Source of the DNA: Azotosporobacter soli
GTDB taxonomy: Bacteria > Bacillota > Negativicutes > SG130
Length of the DNA stretch: 64,000 nt
Reading direction: 5' to 3'
Assembly (NCBI RefSeq): GCF_030542965.1
Contig: NZ_JAUAOA010000009.1
Span: 39,686 to 103,685 of the forward strand
The notes under the pieces were generated by a model, which made no database searches, was not told the DNA's origin, and saw only the letters and a list, made by a program, of their open reading frames with translations. Made by a program: the position numbers and the translations under genes. Shown one piece after another: positions 8,237 through 19,232 of the stretch. Each line of letters starts with the position of its first letter. The stretch's first letter is position 1.

Positions 8237-9790
8237 CTAATCCCGGAAACGATCTCTGATTCGCAAAAAATCATCCAACTTCTCTAGCAAACAGTCAACC
8301 ACAGTTGGATCAAAATGTACGCCGCGCTGTTCATTAAAATACTCCACAATTTCCTCTAACGTCCAGGCTTTTTTATAAATCCGTTCACAACCCAATGCAT
8401 CAAAAACATCGGCCACTGCTGTAATTCGCGCCGACAATTGAATATCTTTACCAGCCAGGCCGTGCGGATATCCTGACCCATCATATTTTTCGTGGTGTTC
8501 CAGCGCAATCACGCTTGCCAATTTAAAGAGCGGCAGTTCCGAGCCTTTCAGCATTTCATAGCCAATCAGCGCATGATTTTTCATCAATTCGAACTCTGTG
8601 GGAATTAATTTTTCCGGTTTTGCCAAAACAGCATCCGGAATGCCTATTTTCCCTATGTCATGCATCGGTGCCGCAAAACGATATAATTCGCTTTCTTCGT
8701 GCGATATGCCCATGCAACGTGCTAATAACGCAGCATATTCTCCAACCCGGCGCACATGATAACCCGTTTCGCGTGAGCGTGTCTCCGCCACTTCCATCAG
8801 TCGCATAAAGATGTCGCGCTGCGTATCATCCATTTCCGTATGCAAATTCAAATTGTCAAAGGCCGCCGAAACATTCAGGCAAAAGACTTCCAACAGCCGG
8901 CGGTCAACCTCGCTCACCTTTTTTTGACACTCCAGATAAATGACATAGGCTGACATGTCCTGACTTTGCCAATACAGTACGACATATTCCTCCATAAAAA
9001 GGCTGTCTTCTTTCTGCATCGCACTTTGAATGCGTTCGGTGACATAGGAGGGAACATCACTTCCCAACGTGCGGCAAATCATATGCTCAAAATTCCCCGT
9101 CGCCGCTAAGATGATAAAGGGATTGCCCTTTTGTGAAGCCGCGGCAAAACCGGTTGTTTTTAGATATAAACTACTTTTTCCTAAATACAGCATTGAAGTC
9201 AATTGGGTCAATACGCCACGGGCAAAATTCTGCATTGACTGCAGACGAAAAATTTCCGGCGAGGCTTGTACGATTTGTTCCAGTCCTTTTTTATTTTGTT
9301 CAATGATTTGCAAATCACGATAGGAACGAAGTGCGCCGATTGTCGCAGTCTGTAATTTTTGCGCCGTCAATTCCGTCTTCTCTCGATAATCATTAATATC
9401 ATAATCTATAATTACGCTCGATTCCGGCGCTTTGCCCGGTTGGCCCGTGCGCAAAATGATACGAACCATTTTGTTGTTTAATTCATTTCTAATGTGACGA
9501 ACCAACTGCAGACCCGCTTCGTCGTCTTCCATGACAACATCAAGCAGCAACATTGCTATGTCGAAATGCTGCGCTAAAAAATCTTTCGCTTCACTTGCCG
9601 AATACGCACTATGAAAGGACAAGCGTCGGCCTTCAAATTTCATGCCTTCTAAGACTAATTTCGTGACATTATGCACATCCTCTTCGTCATCTACGATGAG
9701 AATCTGCCAAGTCTCTTCTTTATCATTTACCCCCGCTGGCATCACTTCTTTTTCATCTGCAAAAACCAACAAATCTTGATTCTGCATCAT
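8237..9790 (-). CDS. REC-DUF3369-HD-GYP response regulator (predicted c-di-GMP phosphodiesterase)
   Basis: The 517-residue protein has an N-terminal receiver (about 28-150; VDDEEDVHN, LLLDVVMEDD), a GAF-like DUF3369 region (about 170-330) and an HD-GYP domain (about 335-510). Catalytic motifs are intact: HDIGKIGIPDAVL for the HD pair and HHEKYDGSGYPHGL for the GYP element. HD-GYP enzymes hydrolyse c-di-GMP. The start is the first ATG of an ATG-ATG pair at 9790, preceded by GGGAGGG. It is the first gene of a three-regulator operon; the cognate kinase is not in the window. Confidence 0.92.
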   Translation of the reverse strand: MMQNQDLLVFADEKEVMPAGVNDKEETWQILIVDDEEDVHNVTKLVLEGMKFEGRRLSFHSAYSASEAKDFLAQHFDIAMLLLDVVMEDDEAGLQLVRHIRNELNNKMVRIILRTGQPGKAPESSVIIDYDINDYREKTELTAQKLQTATIGALRSYRDLQIIEQNKKGLEQIVQASPEIFRLQSMQNFARGVLTQLTSMLYLGKSSLYLKTTGFAAASQKGNPFIILAATGNFEHMICRTLGSDVPSYVTERIQSAMQKEDSLFMEEYVVLYWQSQDMSAYVIYLECQKKVSEVDRRLLEVFCLNVSAAFDNLNLHTEMDDTQRDIFMRLMEVAETRSRETGYHVRRVGEYAALLARCMGISHEESELYRFAAPMHDIGKIGIPDAVLAKPEKLIPTEFELMKNHALIGYEMLKGSELPLFKLASVIALEHHEKYDGSGYPHGLAGKDIQLSARITAVADVFDALGCERIYKKAWTLEEIVEYFNEQRGVHFDPTVVDCLLEKLDDFLRIRDRFRD

Positions 9791-9889
9791 CAGCCCTCCC
9801 AACGGCAGTTCGCCTCGAACCGTCCGAACCTATTTACCAAAATGATTCGTTTTTCATTTGCAAAACCCTTTTTGCGCTAATGCATTTTA

Positions 9890-10507
9890 TCATTCAATCA
9901 CGCTTGCCTTATCCGGTTCGTCATAAAAAGAAAACAATAATTCAATTTGCTGCTGCGTAATTCGGCGCAATGATAATTCCGGCAGCCCATCACGCTCAAA
10001 GAAGGCCGCGGCCTTCGTTTCCAAACCGCCACTGAGTTCTCCCCTTAGCCATTCACACCGGATGAAAATTTTATAAATATGATAAGGCGCCGGAGGATGG
10101 GCGTGTTTTTTCATGTCAAGCACCGCCAATAACCGCCCCGGTTTTACCGTCAGCCCAGCCTCTTCCGCTACTTCCTTTATCACATTTTCAACCGGAGAAT
10201 ATCCGACATCAGCCCAGCCACCCGGCAGCGACCAACAGTCATCCGATTCTTCCTGCACCAATAAGAGTTTCCCTTCATGAAAAATAACGCCGCGCACATC
10301 CACCTTCGGAGTCTGATAACCGCTTTCGTTCGCAAACAGTTGCATGACTTTGTCCATATCCGTTTCCGTATAGTGTGCCATCATTTCAGCACTGATCGCT
10401 CTTATTTCGGCAAACCGCTCCAGCTCGAACTTGTTTTTCGAATAATTCAGTCCCGCCTGCGCCAGTGCCTGTAATCGTTCGGCAAAATCAATCCATTTTT
10501 GCGTCAT
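9890..10507 (-). CDS. NUDIX hydrolase with N-terminal extension domain
   Basis: The 205-residue protein has an N-terminal helical segment (about 1-65) of the Nudix_N_2 type found in ADP-ribose or nucleoside-diphosphate hydrolases. A NUDIX fold follows, with the box GGWADVGYSPVE continuing to KEVAEEAGL, which supplies the metal-binding glutamates. The ATG follows GGGGGAAGCGGC. The substrate cannot be assigned. It lies downstream of the guaA terminator and 99 bases before the c-di-GMP regulator operon. Confidence 0.85.
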   Translation of the reverse strand: MTQKWIDFAERLQALAQAGLNYSKNKFELERFAEIRAISAEMMAHYTETDMDKVMQLFANESGYQTPKVDVRGVIFHEGKLLLVQEESDDCWSLPGGWADVGYSPVENVIKEVAEEAGLTVKPGRLLAVLDMKKHAHPPAPYHIYKIFIRCEWLRGELSGGLETKAAAFFERDGLPELSLRRITQQQIELLFSFYDEPDKASVIE

Positions 10508-10591
10508 GCCGCTTCCCCCTTTTCAAGATACTTCGCTCTTTTCGTCAACTTTACCTCTAGACGACAGCGAATATTTAGAATTTTCATTGCA

Positions 10592-10625
10592 TAGAAAAAG
10601 CACCGCTGTTGCGGTGCTTTTTCTA
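10592..10625 (-). terminator. guaA intrinsic terminator
   Basis: A perfect 15-bp inverted repeat (10592-10606 with 10611-10625) has a TGTT loop and an internal T-run on the minus strand. It lies just past the guaA stop. Confidence 0.85.
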
Positions 10626-10627
10626 CT

Positions 10628-12169
10628 TTATTCCCACTCAATCGTAGAAGGCGGCTTCGACGTAATATCATATACGATTCGATTCACGCCTTTTACTTCA
10701 TTTACGATGCGACGCGAAATAGAATCCAGTACGTCATAAGGCATACGAACCCAGTCCGCCGTCATGCCATCATCGCTAGATACAATCCGCAAGCCCACCG
10801 TATAAGCGTAGGTCCGCTCATCGCCCATGACTCCAACGCTCTTGATATCCGGCAAAACAGCAAACGCCTGCCATACTTTACGGTACAGACCCGCCTTTTT
10901 GATTTCTTCCTGCACAATGACATCTGCATCACGCAAGATTTCAAGACGTTCTTCGGTAATTTCACCAATAATGCGAATTGCAAGTCCCGGCCCCGGAAAA
11001 GGCTGACGCCAGACAATTTCTTCCGGCAAGCCCAGTTCTTTTGCCAGTGCGCGCACTTCATCTTTGAACAGGTCGCGCAGCGGTTCAACCAATGCAAATT
11101 TCATGTCTTCCGGCAAGCCGCCCACATTATGATGGCTCTTAATCACAGCTGCTGTTTCCGTGCCGCTTTCGATTACATCCGGATACAACGTTCCTTGCAC
11201 CAGAAAATCAATCTGTCCGAGTTTTTCCGCTTCTGATTCAAAGACCCGGATAAATTCATCACCGATCAGTTTACGTTTTTGTTCCGGCTCGGTCACACCG
11301 CTCAAACGCGTCATGAAACGTTCGGTAACATTCGCATAGATTAAGTTCAGCTTCACTTCATCGCGGAACGTCTTGACGACTTGTTCCGATTCGCCTTTAC
11401 GCATGAAGCCATGATTGACGTATACGCAAGTCAATTGATCGCCAACCGCGCGATGCACCAAAACCGCCGCAACCGAAGAGTCAATGCCGCCGCTGAGTGC
11501 ACATAACACTTTTTTGTCGCCGACCTGCTTGCGGATCGCCGCTACTGCCTGATCGACGAACGACCCCATATCCCAATCGCCGCGACATTTGCAAATGCCG
11601 AACAGGAAATTTTTCAGCATGTCCATTCCAGCCGGCGTATGCACGACTTCGGGATGAAACTGTACGCCGTAGATATTGCGCGCCGTATTGGCCATCGCCG
11701 CAACGGGAGTACTGTCCGTATGAGCATTTACGACAAAACCGGCCGGAGCCGTTTCGATATAATCGCCATGACTCATCCAAACCGGCGTTTCACCGCTGAT
11801 CCCAGCCAACACATCTGTGCTGTTATCGATAATCAGCTTCGTGTTCCCGTATTCTCTCGATTCGGCCCGGGCAACAACGCCGCCCAGCAGATTGGCCGTC
11901 AACTGCATGCCGTAGCAAATTCCAAGTACCGGGATGCCAAGTTCAAAGACAGCCGGATCGCATTTCGGCGCCTTTTCAGCATAAACGCTGGAAGGACCGC
12001 CAGAAAAGACGATTGCTTTCGGATTCATAGCCTTTATTTTTTCGATGGACGTGCTGAAGGAGACGATTTCACAATATACACGACATTCCCGAATGCGTCG
12101 GGCAATCAGTTGGCTATATTGTCCGCCAAAGTCCATTACCAGCACCAATTCGTGGTGTTTGTTTTCCAT
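10628..12169 (-). CDS. guaA: GMP synthase (glutamine-hydrolysing)
   Basis: It converts XMP to GMP using glutamine and ATP. The 513 residues comprise a class I amidotransferase (about 8-195; [13 protein letters not shown], nucleophile in [15 protein letters not shown]), an ATP pyrophosphatase domain with the P-loop ALSGGIDSS (about 225) and the C-terminal dimerisation domain ending in [14 protein letters not shown] promoter lies in the 3' end of the upstream phosphorylase gene. No aptamer is visible upstream, so it is apparently outside the riboswitch control of the pur operon. Confidence 0.97.
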   Translation of the reverse strand: MENKHHELVLVMDFGGQYSQLIARRIRECRVYCEIVSFSTSIEKIKAMNPKAIVFSGGPSSVYAEKAPKCDPAVFELGIPVLGICYGMQLTANLLGGVVARAESREYGNTKLIIDNSTDVLAGISGETPVWMSHGDYIETAPAGFVVNAHTDSTPVAAMANTARNIYGVQFHPEVVHTPAGMDMLKNFLFGICKCRGDWDMGSFVDQAVAAIRKQVGDKKVLCALSGGIDSSVAAVLVHRAVGDQLTCVYVNHGFMRKGESEQVVKTFRDEVKLNLIYANVTERFMTRLSGVTEPEQKRKLIGDEFIRVFESEAEKLGQIDFLVQGTLYPDVIESGTETAAVIKSHHNVGGLPEDMKFALVEPLRDLFKDEVRALAKELGLPEEIVWRQPFPGPGLAIRIIGEITEERLEILRDADVIVQEEIKKAGLYRKVWQAFAVLPDIKSVGVMGDERTYAYTVGLRIVSSDDGMTADWVRMPYDVLDSISRRIVNEVKGVNRIVYDITSKPPSTIEWE

Positions 12170-12203
12170 AGCTGAACATTCCCTCCTCGCTTATTAGTTC
12201 ACA

Positions 12204-12233
12204 ATGATATCATACCTTGTTACGGATTGTAAA
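12204..12233 (-). promoter_or_regulatory. Probable guaA promoter
   Basis: TTTACA (12228-12233) and TATCAT (12204-12209) are spaced by 18 bases. The -35 lies inside the last codons of the upstream phosphorylase gene. Each hexamer matches consensus at five of six positions. Confidence 0.6.
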
Positions 12234-13041
12234 TCCCCTTCAACAGGGTTTCTTTGCGCAAACCGGCACACTCACAGCTACGCTCCTCTTTCATATTGCG
12301 TATCGTATCGATGATAATTCGACTGATCATCGGCGCATCGTTATAAAAAATGTCCTTTAAATCTTCGTGCGACCAGTCTTTAACCAAGCCTTCTCCATAA
12401 TTGACGACAAAATACAGGCCCGCAATGCAGGCGCCAATTTCGCGCGCCAAATACACTTCCGGACAAAGGCTTTGCCCAATGATATCAGCGTGACCTTTCA
12501 ACATCGCCACTTCCGCCGGGCTTTCAAAATGCCGCCCGTCGGTGACGGCATAAGTACCGCGCCGGAAAATGCGTCCGGAAAAATGACTGGCCGTCCGCGT
12601 CAGTAGTTCTTCTCGCAGTTCAGCGCACAGAGGATCACGCATGACGAGCAGATAGCGGCCTTCCAATTCGACATCCTTGCGCACCGACAAATCCAGATAG
12701 TCATCCGGGATCATGAAATCACGTATATCAAGCAGATGGTTAGCCGTTCCAACGCCGCCTTCCGTCAAAATTCGCTTTACGCCAGCTTCGCGAAACACCC
12801 AGAAAATTTGACGCGAAGCATCCGCACGGCTTGTCCCCTGGCGCCAGCCATGCATCTTGCAAGTCAGAACATTGCGACCATCGATGCTAAACAAACGAAA
12901 GGAAGGACTCTTGCCATAAGGAGTTTCAAACTGCAATCCATCTTCAATAATTGACACGCCAGAATCGTTTGCCCCTAACGGAAAATCGCTCGATAAAGTG
13001 CCAGAACCGCCAACGACGGCAAATTGAGCCTGTGGAATCAT
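12220..13041 (-). CDS. MTAP/PNP-family purine nucleoside phosphorylase linked to futalosine pathway
   Basis: The 273-residue protein belongs to the trimeric MTAP/PNP superfamily: FAVVGGSGTL at the N-terminus, an HG-containing phosphate region (KMHGWRQGTSRADA), TEGGVGTAN, and the sugar/base loop DGRHFESPAEVAML. At the base-recognition position, where adenine-specific MTAPs have TDYD, this protein reads VVNYGEG. The Asn resembles 6-oxopurine-specific members. It is the last gene of the mqnE-mqnA-mqnC operon (12-base gap, RBS GAGGAGG). I infer that it removes the purine from futalosine or aminofutalosine in place of MqnB, but methylthioadenosine salvage cannot be excluded. Confidence 0.8.
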   Translation of the reverse strand: MIPQAQFAVVGGSGTLSSDFPLGANDSGVSIIEDGLQFETPYGKSPSFRLFSIDGRNVLTCKMHGWRQGTSRADASRQIFWVFREAGVKRILTEGGVGTANHLLDIRDFMIPDDYLDLSVRKDVELEGRYLLVMRDPLCAELREELLTRTASHFSGRIFRRGTYAVTDGRHFESPAEVAMLKGHADIIGQSLCPEVYLAREIGACIAGLYFVVNYGEGLVKDWSHEDLKDIFYNDAPMISRIIIDTIRNMKEERSCECAGLRKETLLKGIYNP

Positions 13042-13053
13042 GAAAGTTCCTCC

Positions 13054-14088
13054 TCAACAATCAAAACTTTTTATAATGCGATATTCCGTATCACGCTGAG
13101 CCGGTATTTTTCCAGCGCTGCGAATTAACGAAACCATATGATCTATCGACATTTGATAAGCCGTACCGGCTGCCCGTACTACATTTTCTTCCAGCATAAT
13201 ACTACCTAGGTCATTGGCGCCAAACGCCAGCGTTAGTTGTCCCACTTGCTGCCCTTGCGTCACCCACGATCCTTGGATATGTTTGATGTTATCCATATAC
13301 AATCGACTGAGTGACAGCGTTCGCAGATAATCCCAGCTAGAAATCTTTTCGCCGCCCATTTCCGTATTACCCGGTTGGTACGACCAAGTGATGAAAGCCC
13401 TGAATCCGCCGGTTTTATCCTGCAAATCCCGTATCTTTCGAAAATGCGCCACTCTGTGCTCCGCCGTTTCGCCCATGCCAATCACCATTGTCGCAGTTGT
13501 TTCCAGGCCAACCGCATGTGCTGTTTCCATAACTTCCAACCACTGATCCGCACTGATCTTTTTCGGGCTGACTCTCTGCCGGACTTCATCCACCAAAATT
13601 TCCGCACCGCCTCCCGGCAGGGAGTCAAGCCCAGCCGTTTTCAAGGCTTGCAGCACTTTTTTCACCCCTAGTCCGGATTGGTGCGCCATATGAAGCACTT
13701 CAGCCGGGGAAAAGGAATGAATCGCGATTGGGAAATTCGTCTTGATATAAGTCAGCAAATCCAGATAATAATTGAAATTCAGTCCTGGATGCAAGCCGCC
13801 CTGCAGCATGACCTGCGTCCCTCCGGCTGCAATCGTCTCCTGCAACTTTTCTTTCAATACCTGCTGCGGCAAAACATAAGCGTCTGCCTGTCCTTCGCGC
13901 CGATAAAATGCGCAAAAGCGGCATTCGCTTGTGCAGATATTCGTATAATTAATATTGCGATCCACCACGAAAGTCACTTGGCGCTCAGGATGCAGTTCTC
14001 GTCTCATTTGATCCGCCAAACGGCCAAGTTCAACGAGATCGCCTTTTTTAAATTGTTCTAATGCTTGTTCATCCGACATTCTCTTCAT
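13054..14088 (-). CDS. mqnC: Cyclic dehypoxanthine futalosine synthase (radical SAM)
   Basis: This radical SAM enzyme cyclises dehypoxanthine futalosine in the futalosine route to menaquinone. The 344 residues carry the cluster motif CTSECRFCAF (CX3CX2C) near residue 52, then GGTQVMLQGGLHPGL, DSLPGGGAEI and the late TLAFGANDLGS typical of MqnC. The ATG at 14088 is preferred, with AGGTG 8 bases upstream. A GTG at 14097 overlapping the mqnA stop is the alternative. Confidence 0.93.
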   Translation of the reverse strand: MKRMSDEQALEQFKKGDLVELGRLADQMRRELHPERQVTFVVDRNINYTNICTSECRFCAFYRREGQADAYVLPQQVLKEKLQETIAAGGTQVMLQGGLHPGLNFNYYLDLLTYIKTNFPIAIHSFSPAEVLHMAHQSGLGVKKVLQALKTAGLDSLPGGGAEILVDEVRQRVSPKKISADQWLEVMETAHAVGLETTATMVIGMGETAEHRVAHFRKIRDLQDKTGGFRAFITWSYQPGNTEMGGEKISSWDYLRTLSLSRLYMDNIKHIQGSWVTQGQQVGQLTLAFGANDLGSIMLEENVVRAAGTAYQMSIDHMVSLIRSAGKIPAQRDTEYRIIKSFDC

Positions 14089-14093
14089 ATCTT

Positions 14094-14930
14094 TCACACC
14101 TGTGCAAATTGAATTTTTGGTACTCGATCAATCAAATTTAACTCGTTTGCCATTTGATAATACGTTAACAACGCCGCTTGATGCTCGTCCGTCAGTTTAT
14201 AGTTAAGCAGACCGATATATTCAACGATTTGCTCTATTGAAAAATCTTTCTGCCCTTGCAAAGACGCAGCGGCCGCACTTAGGTTCTGCAAACCGTAAGC
14301 AAATCCGCCGTGAATGCACTTTGCAATTCGCCGTATCATCTCCGGCTGCGCCAATGCGAAATCACGATTGACGACCCAAACTGCATACACCATCATCAAA
14401 CCGGTCAGCTTTTTCCACTCAGCGCCGATATCATAATAATAAAGCTCCGCCGATCGGTGATAGTAAGCATGCAGTGCATCATCGCCAATCAGCAGTACCG
14501 CCTCCGCAGTATCGAGCACACCTTCCGCAAGACCTTGCGCGCTGATAAAATAATCCGGCGTCGCCCGATACGCCTGGTGCAAAATGATCTTCAACAGACA
14601 ATGCGACGTAGCCGATTTGGCTGTCAGCGCGATTCGACTTTGGCAAAGTTCGTCAATGGGACGCTTCGCCACTAACAAGATACTTTTTAACGCACCCGCT
14701 GCGCTGATTGAGACATCCGGCAGCAACAACAAATTTTCACTTTTGCGTGCGTAAATAATTGAGGATACCGGACTCGCCTCGAGCCGTTCTTCAACGACAG
14801 CCTGATTCAATTCGGCCGGAGTCGCCCGTACAATTTCAAGCCCATCCGCATAAGCGTCGCAGTTCCAGGCATAGCTAAGCGGCAGACAGTTGATAAAATC
14901 AATGTGCCCCACTCTTGGTCTCTGTATCAT
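14094..14930 (-). CDS. mqnA: Chorismate dehydratase
   Basis: It makes 3-enolpyruvylbenzoate from chorismate, the first step of the futalosine pathway. The 278-residue protein has a periplasmic-binding-protein-like fold; GHIDFINCLPLSYAW at the N-terminus, SSIIYARKSENLLLLPD and the SRIALTAKSATS segment are typical. The start at 14930 overlaps the mqnE stop as ATGA. A longer reading from 14954 lacks a ribosome site. Confidence 0.92.
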   Translation of the reverse strand: MIQRPRVGHIDFINCLPLSYAWNCDAYADGLEIVRATPAELNQAVVEERLEASPVSSIIYARKSENLLLLPDVSISAAGALKSILLVAKRPIDELCQSRIALTAKSATSHCLLKIILHQAYRATPDYFISAQGLAEGVLDTAEAVLLIGDDALHAYYHRSAELYYYDIGAEWKKLTGLMMVYAVWVVNRDFALAQPEMIRRIAKCIHGGFAYGLQNLSAAAASLQGQKDFSIEQIVEYIGLLNYKLTDEHQAALLTYYQMANELNLIDRVPKIQFAQV

Positions 14931-16036
14931 TTCTCCACCACTCCATCCTCGCATCCGACCGGCTGATAAAAGGTGTCGCGTTCTACCGGCTGATAACCGG
15001 TCTCTTGAATCAGCGCTACCAGCTCTGCTTTGCCGATTCCAGAACCAGTCTTAGCGCCGGCCGCATGAATGATTCGTTCTTCCTGCACGGTCCCGTCTAG
15101 GTCATCCACGCCAAAAGCCAATGACAATTGGGCTAACGGCAATGTCAGCATCATCCAAAAAGCCTTGATATGGTCAAAATTATCAAGCACCAGACGGGCA
15201 AGCGCAATCATTTTCATATCTTCCCATGCGCTGACGCGTTTTAAATGGGAAAGCGCCGTATTTTCCGGATGAAAAGGAAACGAAACAAACGCTTGAAAGC
15301 CCCCAGTACGATCCTGAATTTCACGTAGGGTAATCAAATGACGGATACGCTGCTCTATCGTTTCCACATGCCCATAAAGCATCGTCGCATTCGTCGGCAA
15401 ACCTAAACTGTGCGCCGTTTCCATAACTTCAATCCATTCCTGACTGGTTGCCTTATGTGGACAGATAATTTTCCGGATTTCATCATCGAGAATTTCCGCA
15501 CCACCGCCAGGCAACGAATCGAGGCCGGCATATTTAAGCCGCGCCAGGACTTCACGAATCGTCAGGCCTGAAATAGAGGAAAAATGCACAATTTCAACCG
15601 GAGTAAACGCTTTGAGGTGTACATCCGGCATACGCCGTTTAATCTGACGAATCACTTCTTCATAAAAGGAAAAAGGCTTCTCCGGGTGCAAGGAACTTAC
15701 CATATGCATTTCCGTAAGCCCTGTTACATTGAGCATCGTTTCCGTCAACAACTCGTCGACATCCTCAATGTCCATCGCATATGCCGTTTCGTCATTTTTT
15801 CCGCAGGCAAACGCACAAAGCGGGCAACCCGCCGCACAAATATTACTCAAATTAAGATGACGATTCACATTGTAAAAAACCCGATTGCCTGATTTTCGTT
15901 CTTTAGCCATGCGCGCCGCTTCGGCAACTTCCAACAAATCTTCATGGTGGTACAACGCCAGCGCATCTTCAAACGAGAGTCGTCTCCCGTTTTTCGCTTT
16001 ATCCATTACTGATTCTGTGTTTTTCATAACCTTCAT
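14927..16036 (-). CDS. mqnE: Aminodeoxyfutalosine synthase (radical SAM)
   Basis: It joins 3-enolpyruvylbenzoate to the 5'-deoxyadenosyl moiety to form aminofutalosine. The cluster motif CAAGCPLCAF, DSLPGGGAEILDDEIRKII, LYGHVETIEQRIRHL and FPFHPENTALSH distinguish MqnE from MqnC. The annotated start (16036, 369 residues) follows GGAG at 4 bases; ATG 16027 is an alternative. An upstream extension to 16132 looks non-coding. It is the first gene of the four-gene menaquinone operon. Confidence 0.92.
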   Translation of the reverse strand: MKVMKNTESVMDKAKNGRRLSFEDALALYHHEDLLEVAEAARMAKERKSGNRVFYNVNRHLNLSNICAAGCPLCAFACGKNDETAYAMDIEDVDELLTETMLNVTGLTEMHMVSSLHPEKPFSFYEEVIRQIKRRMPDVHLKAFTPVEIVHFSSISGLTIREVLARLKYAGLDSLPGGGAEILDDEIRKIICPHKATSQEWIEVMETAHSLGLPTNATMLYGHVETIEQRIRHLITLREIQDRTGGFQAFVSFPFHPENTALSHLKRVSAWEDMKMIALARLVLDNFDHIKAFWMMLTLPLAQLSLAFGVDDLDGTVQEERIIHAAGAKTGSGIGKAELVALIQETGYQPVERDTFYQPVGCEDGVVEK

Positions 16037-16177
16037 CGCACTCCATTTAACATTAAAAATCCGTGTTTTTGCAACTTCATTCCCTGCAAAAAAACACGTT
16101 CGCGTCGTTAACAAAAAACATCTACAATGCAATCTTTAAGATTTCGCCGCCTATTGGCAAAACCCTTTCCCCAATGC

Positions 16178-16209
16178 AAAAAAGTCGCAATCAAGCGATT
16201 GCCACTTTT
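16178..16209 (-). terminator. Terminator after the 215-residue membrane protein gene
   Basis: A 13-bp hairpin with one mismatch (around 16180-16192 with 16197-16209) is followed by T residues on the minus strand. It separates this gene from mqnE. Confidence 0.65.
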
Positions 16210-16219
16210 AATTGCACTT

Positions 16220-16867
16220 TCAGACCGATTCTTTTTTTACCGACTTAATCCACTGCAAAAACGGTTGCCGTTCGACAAGTTTGCGAAGCAGCCAATTGGA
16301 GATGCTATAAGCAACACGCAGCGTCAGTACAAGACAGCCTGCGGTAATCCAACCACTCCACGAACTACGTCTGATTTCGCCTGGAATTACAATCCCGGCG
16401 ACAACCACTACGATTACCGATGCCGCCAGAAACGGAACCCCCGTTTGCAGCAGGGCAAAACCGATTCGGTTATAGCAAAAAGCCGTAAACACTCGACGGC
16501 GTTCCTTCAATTGCTCCAGTATCCATTCCGCAAGGTCCTGCCCCCAAGACTCCTTGCCGCTCAAGCGCAACAAGCCGCCCGCCGGCATAAAATTATGCAA
16601 TTCCAGCACCAACATTTTCCCCTCCGTAAAGGTAGCTGCAATCACTAAGCTAGCGAATGGTTGTTCAAGACGATCACAAGCCGCTTGTAAATCAGGAAAT
16701 TCCTCCACTTCTCGCCCGTCCTGCAACACCTCTTTGCCACACCCAACGGCAAAACTAATCGTTTCAGCGCCTTCTTGCACAAGGCGCTGTTGCAAAAGTT
16801 CCAGGCAAGCACGATCCAAAGCGCACGCGCTAACTTTTTTTTCATAAACAAACTCGGTCTCTCCCAT
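16220..16867 (-). CDS. Unknown protein with two C-terminal membrane segments
   Basis: I do not recognise this 215-residue protein. The first 130 residues are soluble, mixed alpha/beta and rich in Glu and Leu. Two hydrophobic segments follow (about 137-160 and 172-192), then a basic tail, so it is probably a membrane-anchored cytoplasmic-domain protein. The ATG follows GAGAGGAGTAGAAG. It stands alone, with its own terminator on the left and the groESL terminator upstream. The N-terminal half may be a TPM- or sensor-like domain, but nothing in it is diagnostic. Confidence 0.7.
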   Translation of the reverse strand: MGETEFVYEKKVSACALDRACLELLQQRLVQEGAETISFAVGCGKEVLQDGREVEEFPDLQAACDRLEQPFASLVIAATFTEGKMLVLELHNFMPAGGLLRLSGKESWGQDLAEWILEQLKERRRVFTAFCYNRIGFALLQTGVPFLAASVIVVVVAGIVIPGEIRRSSWSGWITAGCLVLTLRVAYSISNWLLRKLVERQPFLQWIKSVKKESV

Positions 16868-17000
16868 CTTCTACTCCTCTCATACTCCTCCGTTCCTTCA
16901 TCTGAAACTATATTCGCGGCGCAAAGAAAAACCCCTGCTATACTTGCCGTTTTTTGTCGCTTTTTGCGTTTGATTTTTTCACTTTACTGCCACTACAAAA

Positions 17001-17044
17001 GAAGAGACCTTGCAAAAGTCTTTAAACTCTTACAAGATCTCTTC
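17001..17044 (-). terminator. groESL terminator
   Basis: GAAGAGA...CTTG pairs with CAAG...TCTCTTC around a partly paired 20-base loop, and TTTTG follows on the minus strand. It lies 50 bases past the groEL stop. Confidence 0.65.
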
Positions 17045-17096
17045 AAGCACTTTCGAAGCGCTGTTTTTCACTTTCCAGTGAAGAAAAGGGGGATGA

Positions 17097-18734
<1,638 letters not shown>

Positions 18735-18772
18735 TTATAAAAACCTCCTAAAAATTATCCGTTTCCGTTCTA

Positions 18773-19072
<300 letters not shown>

Positions 19073-19098
19073 TTACGATATGGTTTCAGTTTGCGTTG

Positions 19099-19125
19099 TT
19101 AGCACTCTCCGGTCAAGAGTGCTAA
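19099..19125 (-). promoter_or_regulatory. CIRCE operator (HrcA binding site)
   Basis: A perfect inverted repeat TTAGCACTC-N9-GAGTGCTAA lies in the 5' untranslated region of groES, just after the predicted start of transcription. CIRCE is bound by HrcA, so groESL should be repressed until protein-folding stress. Confidence 0.97.
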
Positions 19126-19136
19126 CCACATTTCCT

Positions 19137-19165
19137 ATGATATATAATTCATCGCTAAAAAGCAA
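19137..19165 (-). promoter_or_regulatory. groESL promoter
   Basis: TTGCTT (19160-19165) and TATCAT (19137-19142) are spaced by 17 bases. Transcription would begin near 19130, right at the edge of the CIRCE element. Confidence 0.65.
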
Positions 19166-19173
19166 GACCTGCA

Positions 19174-19222
19174 ATAAAAAAATCCGGCCATTTTTTGCCT
19201 TTTCAGACAATGCACCGGATTT
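19174..19222 (-). terminator. Terminator after the ANTAR regulator gene
   Basis: AAATCCGG pairs with CCGGATTT around a partly paired interior, followed by TTTTT on the minus strand. It is 10 bases past the stop of the regulator gene. Confidence 0.65.
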
Positions 19223-19232
19223 CGTCCGCTTT

